Below, piece by piece: positions 55,001 through 64,000 of a stretch of 64,000 nt of DNA; the stretch's first letter is position 1, and each line of letters opens with the position of its first letter. Under the pieces are notes generated by a model. The model made no database searches. It was not told where the DNA came from and saw only the letters and a list, made by a program, of their open reading frames with translations. Both the position numbers and the translations under genes were made by a program. The stretch is from Lojkania enalia. Lineage: Eukaryota > Ascomycota > Dothideomycetes > Pleosporales. The DNA lies in the NCBI GenBank assembly GCA_010094045.1, contig ML986585.1:1-64000 (forward strand), in the 5' to 3' direction.

Positions 55001-55787
55001 CACAACCGTGAGTCAATATATCGATACTATCTGATGAGGCTAATCACTAATCACTATACACAGCTGCGGTCCACGGAAATTGGCACGAGTGCTCTTAGAC
55101 AGTCAAACGCGCGCCGCAAGAGACCAACAAGAAAGATCGCTCAGTCGATCAGCAAGCATTCATCCAGGTCATCAACTCGCGCCATCTGAACCGCGCACGT
55201 TAGTCCATCGCAGCATTAGTGACATGGTTCAAGAAAATTCTCCCGTTGCGGCTACAATCGCCGACTTGCACTCGCCGCTAGTATCCTTCAGCATGCCTGC
55301 CCGCTCCGCCATAGAGCCATTCTCCACACCCCTCTCCCCATCCACCGACCAAGGTGGTACCCCCTCTCAAGAATCGATCTCCTACTTTCCCCCGCGCGTC
55401 CTGCTTGTTGACGACAACGCCATTAACCTCAAACTCCTCGTCGTCTTCGCCAAACGCCAAAATATCCTCTATAGCGAAGCTGTTAACGGCCTCGAAGCCC
55501 TTAACACGTTTAAAGAAGCCTCTGTGGCCTCGACCTCTAGCACCCCCGTCAAACCTTTCGACTTCGTGCTCATGGACCTCAGCATGCCGGTCATGGATGG
55601 ACTGGAGAGCACGCGGCTAATCCGCCAATTCGAGACGGAGAATGAGCTAGGCAGGTGCACCATCATTGCGCTAACGGGCCTGGCGAGCGCGCAGGATCAG
55701 CAGGATGCGGTGGATGCGGGCGTCGATATGTATTTAGTCAAGCCGGTCAAGTTCAAGGATATTCAGAGGATTTTTGGGGGAAGGTAG
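52068..55787 (+). CDS. GAF-type hybrid histidine kinase with receiver domain
   Basis: Exons 52068-52111, 52179-55007 and 55064-55787 (introns 67 and 56 nt) give 1,198 aa. The N-terminus reads RERDLHRYYQPWL across the first splice. A GAF-like sensor follows (DRDEDQVWLGNTI to FMQDVAAAVMEHL, residues about 100-240), then a long low-complexity linker. The kinase core has FIASISHELRSPLHGILG with the phospho-accepting His near residue 557. The ATPase has MNLLGNSLKYT, VEDSGKGMSP and SSGTGLGLSIVKQIV. The C-terminal receiver (about 1068-1196) has LLVDDNAINLKLL, the phospho-Asp in VLMDLSMPVMDG, and YLVKPVKF. It is a soluble fungal multistep phosphorelay sensor with no membrane segment. Its signal is unknown. 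I cannot assign its fungal kinase group with confidence. Confidence 0.93.
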
Positions 55788-56564
55788 GTGCGGTGTGTGT
55801 GCATGGGAGGGTGTGATAGTACTTGTGGAGAGATGCGTATGATGATGGTAGTAATCCTTAAGCATTCATGACGGTGCTGTATGGCGCGATGTGCAGTTGT
55901 ACCGATACACTTCGATTCCGTCTCGTTGAGCTCATATGTTAGCCGCGCAGTGCACAACGTATATACACGCAATCCAAATATCTATCCAATACTCTCTTCA
56001 GACCCCTTGGCTCAACTTTTTTTCATATCTTCTTTTATTGTCGTATGGATCGTCCAGGCTAGTCGAAGTATAGTTTCCAAGCTCCTCTATTCATGGCTCC
56101 AAGTGACGAATTGGCATGGTATATAGACCTTTGGCGGGAATATCGACGACTTAGCTGTTCTATATTAAACAAAGAGTGATAGGTTTGACCTTTCCCAACG
56201 TTTCGGTCGCGTAATTCTTACCTTAGACGACATATTGCGATTCATCTAAGACAACCTTTTTGCTCGCCACAGACGTGTAGAAACTTCTAACAAAGCGATG
56301 CGTCACGTGACAAATAATTCGTGGACATCTATGGATGTTAATAGGCATTAATTTAGGTCTCTTATCCAAAACAACAATTCCCCTTGAAGAAATTACTTGA
56401 CTACAGTTTTAGGGTAATCGAGCGCACATTGCAGCTATAAATAAAGGAAGTGCCAAGGCGAAAAAAGGACCGTTGAATCTCGGTGCCTACACTCTCAGCC
56501 TTGTCATGGAAGACTATACTTACACTAACATAACAGCACATTAGCGGAAACTACAACACTTACC
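55788..56564. other. Intergenic, no supported gene
   Basis: Contains the 3' flank of the histidine kinase and the promoter of the next kinase gene. Nothing else is recognisable. Confidence 0.6.
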
Positions 56565-58838
56565 ATGCCTTCTTCTCCACCCCAGTGGCTCTGGGATGAA
56601 GCACGGGGAGAGTTCTATTTCTGGTCTGAGGCTCAAAAGCGCTATATTTACCAGTCAGGGCATACAGTGTCAAGCATCGACGCACCAGTGAAGCGGGACA
56701 CTAATAGGGAAAACTTTCACGCCCAAGGCTCTGTTAGCGGGTCTGCACAGGGGAGCATATCGAATTCTCAAAACCAGGGTACGTGCGTTATCAAAATAGC
56801 ATCATTCGAACCACAGTAACCTTTTAGCTAGATGGACTAGCCTCGACTACTTACAGACCTTCAAATCACAAAGAAATCCACTTATACCAGAGTGCCTACG
56901 GGTATATGAATCATGTGCAATCAAACGGAATATCACTGGCCCTGAAAGACATAGGATCATCAATGGCAGACATGCATATGCACCACACTTCCTCCAACAT
57001 TGTATCACAATACGGGCCCGGAGAGTATGAGACACTAGACCCCAGATTTAGAGTTCAATATCCTGGGAGAGAGTTTTTCCGGGTAGGAAAAGTTTTTAAA
57101 GTCATGTGGGCCGAACCCATGGGCACTAATCCGGACGGCTCATCGGTTTCATGGCATCGTCTCAGGGGGAATGTTTTTGTCAGAATGCGGTGCTTTGTAG
57201 TTGTCCGAGAAGGCCCGCAATACTGCGCATGCGTGTAAGCAAGCTTCTTGCAGATGATCCATGTTCTAAGTGGCTAATTCTAAATCTAGGCCTATCTTAA
57301 CATACAAATACCGTGGAGTTACCAAAAAAGAGTTGAGACCAGACAGACATGCTATTGCCTATACTGGTAGCATGCCTCCTAAAATGCTACAAGATGAAAT
57401 TCTAACTATAGGAGAAGGCAGTATGAGAGAACCCATCAAGATTCAAACAAGGACCGATCTGGAAGAAATGAGTCCGGAGTCGCGAATAAACTACGGCAAG
57501 ATATACACAGTCGAGCACAATGTAAAAGTTTACGATTTTGGAGATGTAGACGCAGACTTCATTGGCAAATTTAGAGAACACTTTGACGAAATTTGGAAAA
57601 TACAGTCCCCTGTAGTCAAAGGGGCGATACATCACGATTATTATGTAGAACAAGAAGATCCGTATCGATCGGTGTCTCTCCTAGGAAAGGGATCTTATGG
57701 CTTTGTGGACCAAGTTGAAGCCCGCCTGCAAAACAACACCGTTTATGCACGAAAGCTATTTAGGCTACCGAACCAAGTTTCCAAAAGAGAAAATTTCGTT
57801 CAGGCGATAAAGAGAGAAGCCCAAATCACATATCGTCTCCGACACCATCACATTGTAACTGTGTATGAGACTTATGAATGGCGACAGCACTTTGGTATTA
57901 TCATGCGTCCCGTTGCTCAAGGTGATCTAGCTACGCTTCTCGATCAGGTCGACAACACCAGCGGGGAACTAAGAGATAATTTTCTTCAATACATTCCCAA
58001 ATGGTGTGGGTGTCTAATCCAAGCCATAGCTTACATACATGGAGAGTTGGTACGGCACAAGGACATTAAACCTGCAAATATCCTGATCAATAATCATGAT
58101 ATTCTGCTGACCGACTTTGGCCTTGCTGAAGATATGGCACAAAAAGATTCAACGGGAACGGAAGGCTCGGTTGGCGTACACACAGTGAGATACTGCGCCC
58201 CTGAGGTCAAAAAGGACAATGCAAGGCGCGGTCGCTCTGCGGATATATTTTCTCTGGGTTGCGTTTTCTTGGAAATGGCCACCGTTTTAATAGGTGGTGT
58301 TGGGGCGAGAGCGCGTCTCATCGATTATGGGGTCAACGATAATGCATTATCCAGAGCATACTCCGAGCGCCCACTACCCATCCTCCACTGGATTCTCTAT
58401 CTTTGGATCAAGGCACGCGAAATCTCAAACCTAGAATTATGCTCAATTAAACCGAAACCCTCCCACCCAGAGCCTTCTAGCGACATGCGACAAGTCATTC
58501 CCGTATCAACAGAAAGACATGCATCACCCACATTCACTGGCTCTCTCATCGCGGACCTTTCCTTCTTTATGATGGATCCAGATCAATCGCAGAGAGCTAC
58601 GGCGCAACAGCTGTTGGCTATGATGCAAAACCCGCAGTTGAAATACAAGTCTGGTATCCACGCGCAAGTCTGCGTGACATGCCGCACTCACAGTAGTCAG
58701 CAACGATCAACCGTGACTACACCAGTTCTAAATAGCAAGGATAAGATAATATCGAACTACAATTTCCCGGATTCGCACGAAATATTGGGCACATACGTTC
58801 TGATGGGCTGGACTGAGGCAAAGAAAGCTTGGACGTAA
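56565..58838 (+). CDS. DUF6590 plus serine/threonine protein kinase fusion
   Basis: Exons 56565-56782, 56857-57234 and 57290-58838 (introns 74 and 55 nt) give 714 aa. The N-terminus resembles a WW-like module (PQWLWDEARGEFYFWSE). A DUF6590-like domain covers about residues 140-250, starting PGREFFRVGKVFKVMWAEP. The kinase domain begins near residue 325: Gly loop LGKGSYGFV, an ARKLF lysine, catalytic loop HKDIKPANIL, DFG in LTDFGLAED, and CAPEV as APE. Lys replaces the usual Arg of HRD. All catalytic residues are otherwise present. A C-terminal HAQVCVTCRTHSSQQ stretch follows. DUF6590-kinase proteins are common in ascomycetes and of unknown function. The exon 1 donor is taken as GTGCGT because the nearer GTACGT breaks the frame. 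Confidence 0.85.
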
Positions 58839-59802
58839 CAGCTATAGCAGGAGACGCATCATCAACCTCTAGAAGTCTAGCAGCTAGAAAAAAAATAATG
58901 CTCTTGGTTTTGTAGTACAATTATATTGAGCAATTGAATCGTACGTTCTATAGAAGAGATCCGACTCGAATTCGAAATTCAAGCCATTCAACGGACAAAC
59001 TCTCTCAATTGTCCCTAATATTTGGATTAAACCTCCACCAGAATTCCATATATTGTAACGATGGAAGCACTGCACAAATTCCTTTAAATTTCACTCCCGA
59101 GAGACTGCGTGAATAGCGAATCGATTTAGATTCGTGGTTATGAAACGGCAACAACGCATTTCTCTCCCAGGCTGCTGGAATATGCCTATCCGGAGCCGGG
59201 ACCGTTGCAGTCTACATAATCTTACAGATTTAAGTCGAATTAGAAATCGCCTCGTGACATAATAGTTACAGGGAAATCTAAACTCATCACTATCTGGTAC
59301 TACTTGAACTACATGATTTTATCGGCATTCTCTAAATGTTGTGAGTTACTTTATATTGCTTGATTGCTTCAAGAGGAAATTGGACGCCGAAATCTCTGGC
59401 TATAGCGATTCCTGAGGCTATAAATGACAAGTTTTAAGTTACTAAAACAGAATTAGGCGTGCCACTGAGGGCTTCCTTGAATGGTGGAAAAGTTTTCCGT
59501 CCAGTTAAGGCATGGTTCGGTTTCGCCAATACACCCCACATTCCTTATGTGGTATAGCGCATGGACTTCTGCAGAACCATGACCATATTTCGGAGCTCAC
59601 CCTTCGCACATTACGACGCTTCCCTAGATCCAAAACTTCAAGTGCACCATAATAACACCTCGGCTCTAGTCATAGTATCCCGGAATACCGAACCATCAGC
59701 ACCATACTACCATTAGCTAATGTAGCCCTAGTAGCTGCCGAGCATACTCATCCACTAATATCATACATACCCTGGAATCTAATGCTAGATGCAATTTTAT
59801 GA
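58839..59802. other. Intergenic, no supported gene
   Basis: Convergent 3' flanks of the kinase and acetyltransferase genes. Short open frames (for example 58934-59116) are featureless. Confidence 0.6.
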
Positions 59803-60767
59803 TCATCCCATATTCTGCTCTATTCCACGGACCCACGGCATGTCTACCTTTCTCGTCACACCTTGGATCACCTCCTCCCAAGACCCCTGCTTTGGTCGCC
59901 ACATCACGAAGAATGGCTGTGGGGTCATCTCATGCTCCATTTTGTGCCATTGGTCACTTGCATTATTTTTCTCCGTATCAAATGCCATTTTAAATAGGGA
60001 ACGAAACCCGAACTTCTCATACACGGGTTTGCCCATAACAGACGCCTCCATCCAAGCCTCGAGGTTGAGCTGGTCTGCGCGTTGTATTCCAACTTGCATG
60101 AGGAGGGAGCCGACGCCGCGACGTCTATGTGCGGGATGAACCGCCATCCAATTCAGGGCTACGGCTCATTAGCAAAGGTATAAGCAAGCACGTCATCGTC
60201 TCGAAAATAAAAAAAATGCTACGAGCGAAAAGATTTGACAATGGTGAGCCACCGATATCGGAGAGGACCTGGGTCATTGGAAGAGAACAAAATGACAATG
60301 TCTAGATGATGCAAGAAAATCTTACCAAGATGCGGGCGTGTCATCCAGTGTGCGCGTGGCTTGTAGACTTGGTTCAAGATGAGTTCACAAAATTCTCGAT
60401 GTTCGCCATTGGGCCACCAAGGTGCCGTCAAGTTGGGTGGTCCATTAGGGAACGGGTTCTCTAATCTAACTTCCCACTGTGCACAACCGACTGCCTTTCC
60501 AGTAGGGACATATTCAACGTAGTACCAGTTGCTACCCGAGTCTGATTGATGAAAGTTCCAAAACCGCTCTTTGGACTCTGCGATCGAATCATCACGATCT
60601 GATGGTTGAAAACCAAGGACCGGGAAGAAGAGTTGAGCAAATGGTTCGTATGGAGTGTAGTTTGCGGCCCATATGACGTCCAGAATGGCGTCCATCTCTT
60701 CCCTAGTATGTGCCTGTCTAAGGGTATGTTCTGAGTCGATGCTTCGGAGCCCTTCGGTCGAGTCCAT
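59803..60767 (-). CDS. GNAT-family N-acetyltransferase
   Basis: Exons 60767-60326 and 60158-59803 (intron 167 nt, the longest seen here) give 265 aa; an upstream in-frame Met at 60797 would add ten. The N-terminal half has the fungal GNAT pattern IRQAH-like start, WYYVEYVPTGKAVGCAQWEV and PHWM-type strand. After the splice, LNWMAVHPAHRRRGVGSLLM is the acetyl-CoA-binding motif A (RRxGxG). EASVMGKPVYEKFGF is motif B, with the usual A-S-x-x-G-x-x-x-Y-x-x-x-G-F pattern. The substrate is unknown. No neighbour suggests a pathway. Confidence 0.88.
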
Positions 60768-60797
60768 GATGGCGAAGTCGTTGGATGGAAATTGCAA

Positions 60798-61565
60798 GCA
60801 TGAATTAAGGCAAGATCACCAGCTTGAGATTCTTAGTCGGAGGCTTCGCACTATAGGTGAAAGTGAAGCTTCGCAAGGTACGTAAGGTAAGACAAAAGCG
60901 CATTCTATAATTGGCTAAGCGCAATCGCTAAAAGGTGCCTCGGCAAGTGAATGTCGTTATTTAGGCCAAACATACCGCGGGGTTACATATCGTCGCACTA
61001 GTAACACCGAGTAAATCTTACCATTTGCCCCTTTCCTTGCGTGTCCATTGCTACTAGCAGTGCCTGTCTTGAGGACTTCAGCTGAAAATGAAGAATGGTC
61101 TTATTCATTTCAAGTCGAAGCAACGTCTTCCAGCATTACCATTACGAGATTTCATACCAGGTCCATCTTCATCATAATGTTAAGGCTAAATAAGAGATAT
61201 GAAAAAGCCAACGCACAAAATGATCTAAACCCGGCTAAGATCGACCTAGAAATCTATCAGTCGAAGTGCAAGCCCCAAAACGATTTCGTGCAACGCACAA
61301 AATTCTATTGCGTATTTATCGTTCCCTCTTACACCTTTACTAGCCAATGTACTCTTGTTATTTTTAGTCATCTTTCAAATCGTTCTGATTCGAGAAAGGG
61401 TGCTTATAACAAATCATCACTTCTAAGCTATATTACCGTTTGCTGATCGAATAGGTATGAATACATTCGATATCCTCACCTCCTTCAATTCCTATTCGAA
61501 TTTCCAGAACCCCGAAGTTAATCAGCGTATTTTGGACGAAGCATGTGATACTCTCGATAGTTATT
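60798..61565. other. Intergenic, no supported gene
   Basis: The 132-codon frame at 61048-61446 has no recognisable motif or family feature. The region is otherwise AT-moderate and featureless. Confidence 0.5.
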
Positions 61566-61667
61566 TGTAAGGTTATATAAAGCACAACTCCTATTGAGGA
61601 CTAGTCCTACTCCTCCATAGACCTCAATCAATGCAGTTCTCCTCCTCATCGGTCCCGATACCTTACA
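61566..61667. mobile_element. Short TGTAAGG-type repeat element, copy C, internally deleted
   Basis: A 102-bp element with ends TGTAAGGTTATATAA and ATACCTTACA, matching copies at 35515 and 45707 but lacking about 40 bp in the middle. No target duplication is evident here. Confidence 0.6.
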
Positions 61668-61958
61668 GAATCCAATAGCTATCGCCCTTCACAATGATTT
61701 CGCTAAGCAAGTTGGATTAGCACCGTAACTAAGCTTCTGTACAACATAGAGCTCAGCGCATATTACATTAAGGGTTTCATAATCAGTATTGCCTGGAACG
61801 GCTTATATCAATCTAGATTGTACTTTCCAAATCTAATCGTTCTTAGAAACTGATTCGAAAAGCCATTGTCTCTAGGTAGTATGGTGAGAATCGGACCTTT
61901 TCCCCGAGGCACATTTTGCGCTATCTAGGCAGCTTGCGCCAGGATATAATATATATGT

Positions 61959-62163
61959 TGTGGTGAGAGGCGAATCTTGTCTTAGGGAGGGAGATGAGGA
62001 GCTGAACTGCTTGATTGAAGATGGCTAGCGGGCCATATTTATGTACATGAAAAAAGGGGTATATCAGCTGATATCCAGCGTGATATCTGGCGTGATATCG
62101 ACCGTGATATCGTACGTCGATATCTGATACAGCTCGGCAGACTAGCCGAAAATCCCCATGACA
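61959..62163 (+). mobile_element. Solo LTR, copy 2
   Basis: A 205-bp copy of the element at 39193-39396, in the same orientation, with TGTGGTGAGAGG and CCCATGACA ends. Its own 5-bp target duplication TATGT is perfect (61954-61958 and 62164-62168). It retains the GATATC 12-bp array. About seven differences from copy 1 exist, mostly C/T or G/A. Confidence 0.9.
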
Positions 62164-62168
62164 TATGT

Positions 62169-64000
62169 CAGATGGAGTGAAAATGCCAGCCTCTGAAGGT
62201 GCATGGAGCAGGCAGTGGCCGAGTTCAACGCTGTCGAGACTGGAACAAATTAGTAACGTGGGTCACCCGTCCTAATTAGAGCGCTTGCAATAGGTTTGGT
62301 GATTACCGTGAAGCTACCAATACGCTGGAATTATTCGCCTCCTATCCTCAGAATCTGCCGTACCGATCCATCATGGAGGCTTGCCTATCCTACCACGGCC
62401 ATAGAGATGTCTACGAAGTCAAAGAAGACTTACTGGATTTGTGATATTAGACCGACTTACGTATCAATATCCATACATATTCTGGAATCAAGGGATGGAC
62501 GCAATCCTGATAAATTTTAATGAGTGTAAAATTATTATAGCTATATGAGCTCATGATGCCACGTCTAATCCTGCTCCTCATAAAATTAGCTAGATAGGAT
62601 CGAGGGGGTTAGTTGCTAATCCATTTCTCAATTCGAGAAATAAAAACCCTATCCAGCTCCAACGTTTTCCAGCAAAGGCACTGCTTACTTCTTTCGTCAC
62701 TCTCATTGCCCTAACCGCTCTTGTGATTCACTGCTTTGGTGTTAACGCTGTATTCGAGGGTGCGCTTTTCAAGTTTCTAATATTGATATGGGAGATTTGT
62801 GAAGAAACGCAGTGTCAAACTGACCACCAAATCCACTAGCTTGTGAGTAGAGAATCAAAATATTTGTATCTGTTACCTAACATTTATTGGAAATAAATGC
62901 ACCCCACAAGGCAACATATTGGGAGGCCGATTTGTCACATAACTTAAGAATCTACTTGCTGAAGACATAAATTTTCACGCACAAGACCCTCACAATGTCG
63001 GCCAATATCATTTTTTTTGTCTCTTCTCTCTCTCCTACCTGATATTCTCTTAGCACGAGTAGGAATGTTCTTGGTAGCCCGCGAAGTGCTGATAATTGAG
63101 GTCAAAGCAATTCAACAGATTCATGTAAATGGAAGAGTAGTTCTAGCTATCTGAATCAGGCTGGAGTATACTTGCATCCGCAACTGAGCTGTAAGTTGAT
63201 GATCATGCATAATCGCTGGCCACTGCAATGATATGCATCTGACTTGAATTATCAAGTCTTACAGACGTCCAACCTTGCCCGTTTTACAAAAAGTGGATTT
63301 AAGCCCCGGGAGGATGGATGATGGGTGTCGTGTAGCTTAGAGAGGATGGGATGGTTGTTAGCTCCACGTTGGGTCTTAGTGAATACAGTTATTTTCTTAC
63401 GACGCTTACTGCTCATCCAAGTAAGAGGGAGGTTCGATAATTCCAGTAAAAGATTTTCTGTTGGTGTCGTACAGAACGCTCCAGGGTAGAATGATCAGAT
63501 GACGGATCTCTAAAAAGCTAATGCCGGTGCTGGAATCTCGTGTATGGATTGAGGACCACAAGCTATGCATTGGAATGCGTTTCACTACTGCAATGGCTTC
63601 CGTGTTCAATTTTCCTTCGATCTCCTAGGAAGCTGCAGTGGCACAGGTTTTACGCCACTGTAGCACCTCCCAGCTCGGGATGGTCAAGCTTAACGATTGC
63701 CGATCAACACACCGTTCAATGACGATGCTGAGAGTGAAGACGCATGTCTAAGCTGACATGATGTACATATTCCTTCGAGATCTTCCAGCCAACCGGCAGC
63801 GTTTTTATCGCTAAAAAGAGTGTTGTTATGAGGTCGTGTCTAATATTTAGCGCCGATAACATGGCGCACTCTGTGGTACAAGGTAGGATGATTGCAATTC
63901 ATGTTCGCTCGTCTCGTCAGTATTTCCTTGCATAGCTAAGAACGGCAACCGTGTACAACGCTTCCCCAATGGACAATCGCTCTAAGACCTTGATGAGTGC
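62169..64000. other. Intergenic, no supported gene to the window end
   Basis: Open frames of 60-74 codons on either strand (62296-62520, 63406-63609, 63540-63722) show no family features. A gene with many short exons cannot be excluded by eye. Confidence 0.45.

Overview
The window comes from a filamentous ascomycete (Pezizomycotina-type) genome. Genes have short GT-AG introns of about 44-170 nt, several proteins are characteristic of filamentous fungi, and repeats carry C-to-T / G-to-A decay of the repeat-induced point mutation (RIP) kind. All exon joins given here were read by eye from frame, splice sites and protein continuity. I saw no tRNA, rRNA or CRISPR array.

Region 1 (1-6.45 kb) is an extremely AT-rich, gene-free graveyard of RIP-mutated transposons. 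It holds two short LTR-bounded elements, one with a perfect 5-bp target duplication, remains of pogo/Fot-like DNA transposons, and a sequence whose far less mutated inverted copy lies at the edge of the block (6445-6605).

Region 2 (7.3-30.4 kb, possibly to 33.8 kb) is a polyketide-nonribosomal peptide cluster of the decalin tetramate/pyrrolinone type. In order it has a lipocalin-like Diels-Alderase (-), a trans-acting enoyl reductase (+), an alpha/beta-hydrolase-like protein (-), a small DUF1772-like membrane protein (+), an MFS exporter (-), a Zn2Cys6 regulator (+), a seven-domain-plus hybrid PKS-NRPS of about 3,972 aa in eight exons (-), and a small second lipocalin-like protein (-). A second Zn2Cys6 regulator (-) lies at 32.2-33.8 kb. 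The expected logic is as follows. The PKS with the trans enoyl reductase builds a methylated polyene. The NRPS half adds an amino acid. The C-terminal SDR-like domain releases it. The Diels-Alderase closes the decalin, and the hydrolase-like and small proteins act on the released intermediate. Promoters of all core genes share a dense cluster of TCGG/CCGA tetranucleotides, which I propose as the pathway regulator's binding sites.

Region 3 (33.8-42.9 kb) is gene-poor. It contains a 2.06-kb pogo-type transposon killed by five in-frame C-to-T stop codons and by a 204-bp solo LTR inserted with a 5-bp target duplication. A second copy of that solo LTR is at 62 kb, also with a perfect target duplication. 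A different short TGTAAGG...CTTACA element is present three times (35.5, 45.7 and 61.6 kb).

Region 4 (43-60.8 kb) holds ordinary genes: an FAD monooxygenase, a membrane-anchored hypothetical protein, a bifunctional folate enzyme (HPPK-DHPS), a nitronate monooxygenase, a small GFA-domain gene or gene remnant in short exons, a GAF-type hybrid histidine kinase, a DUF6590-protein kinase, and a GNAT acetyltransferase. The last 3.2 kb has no gene I can support.
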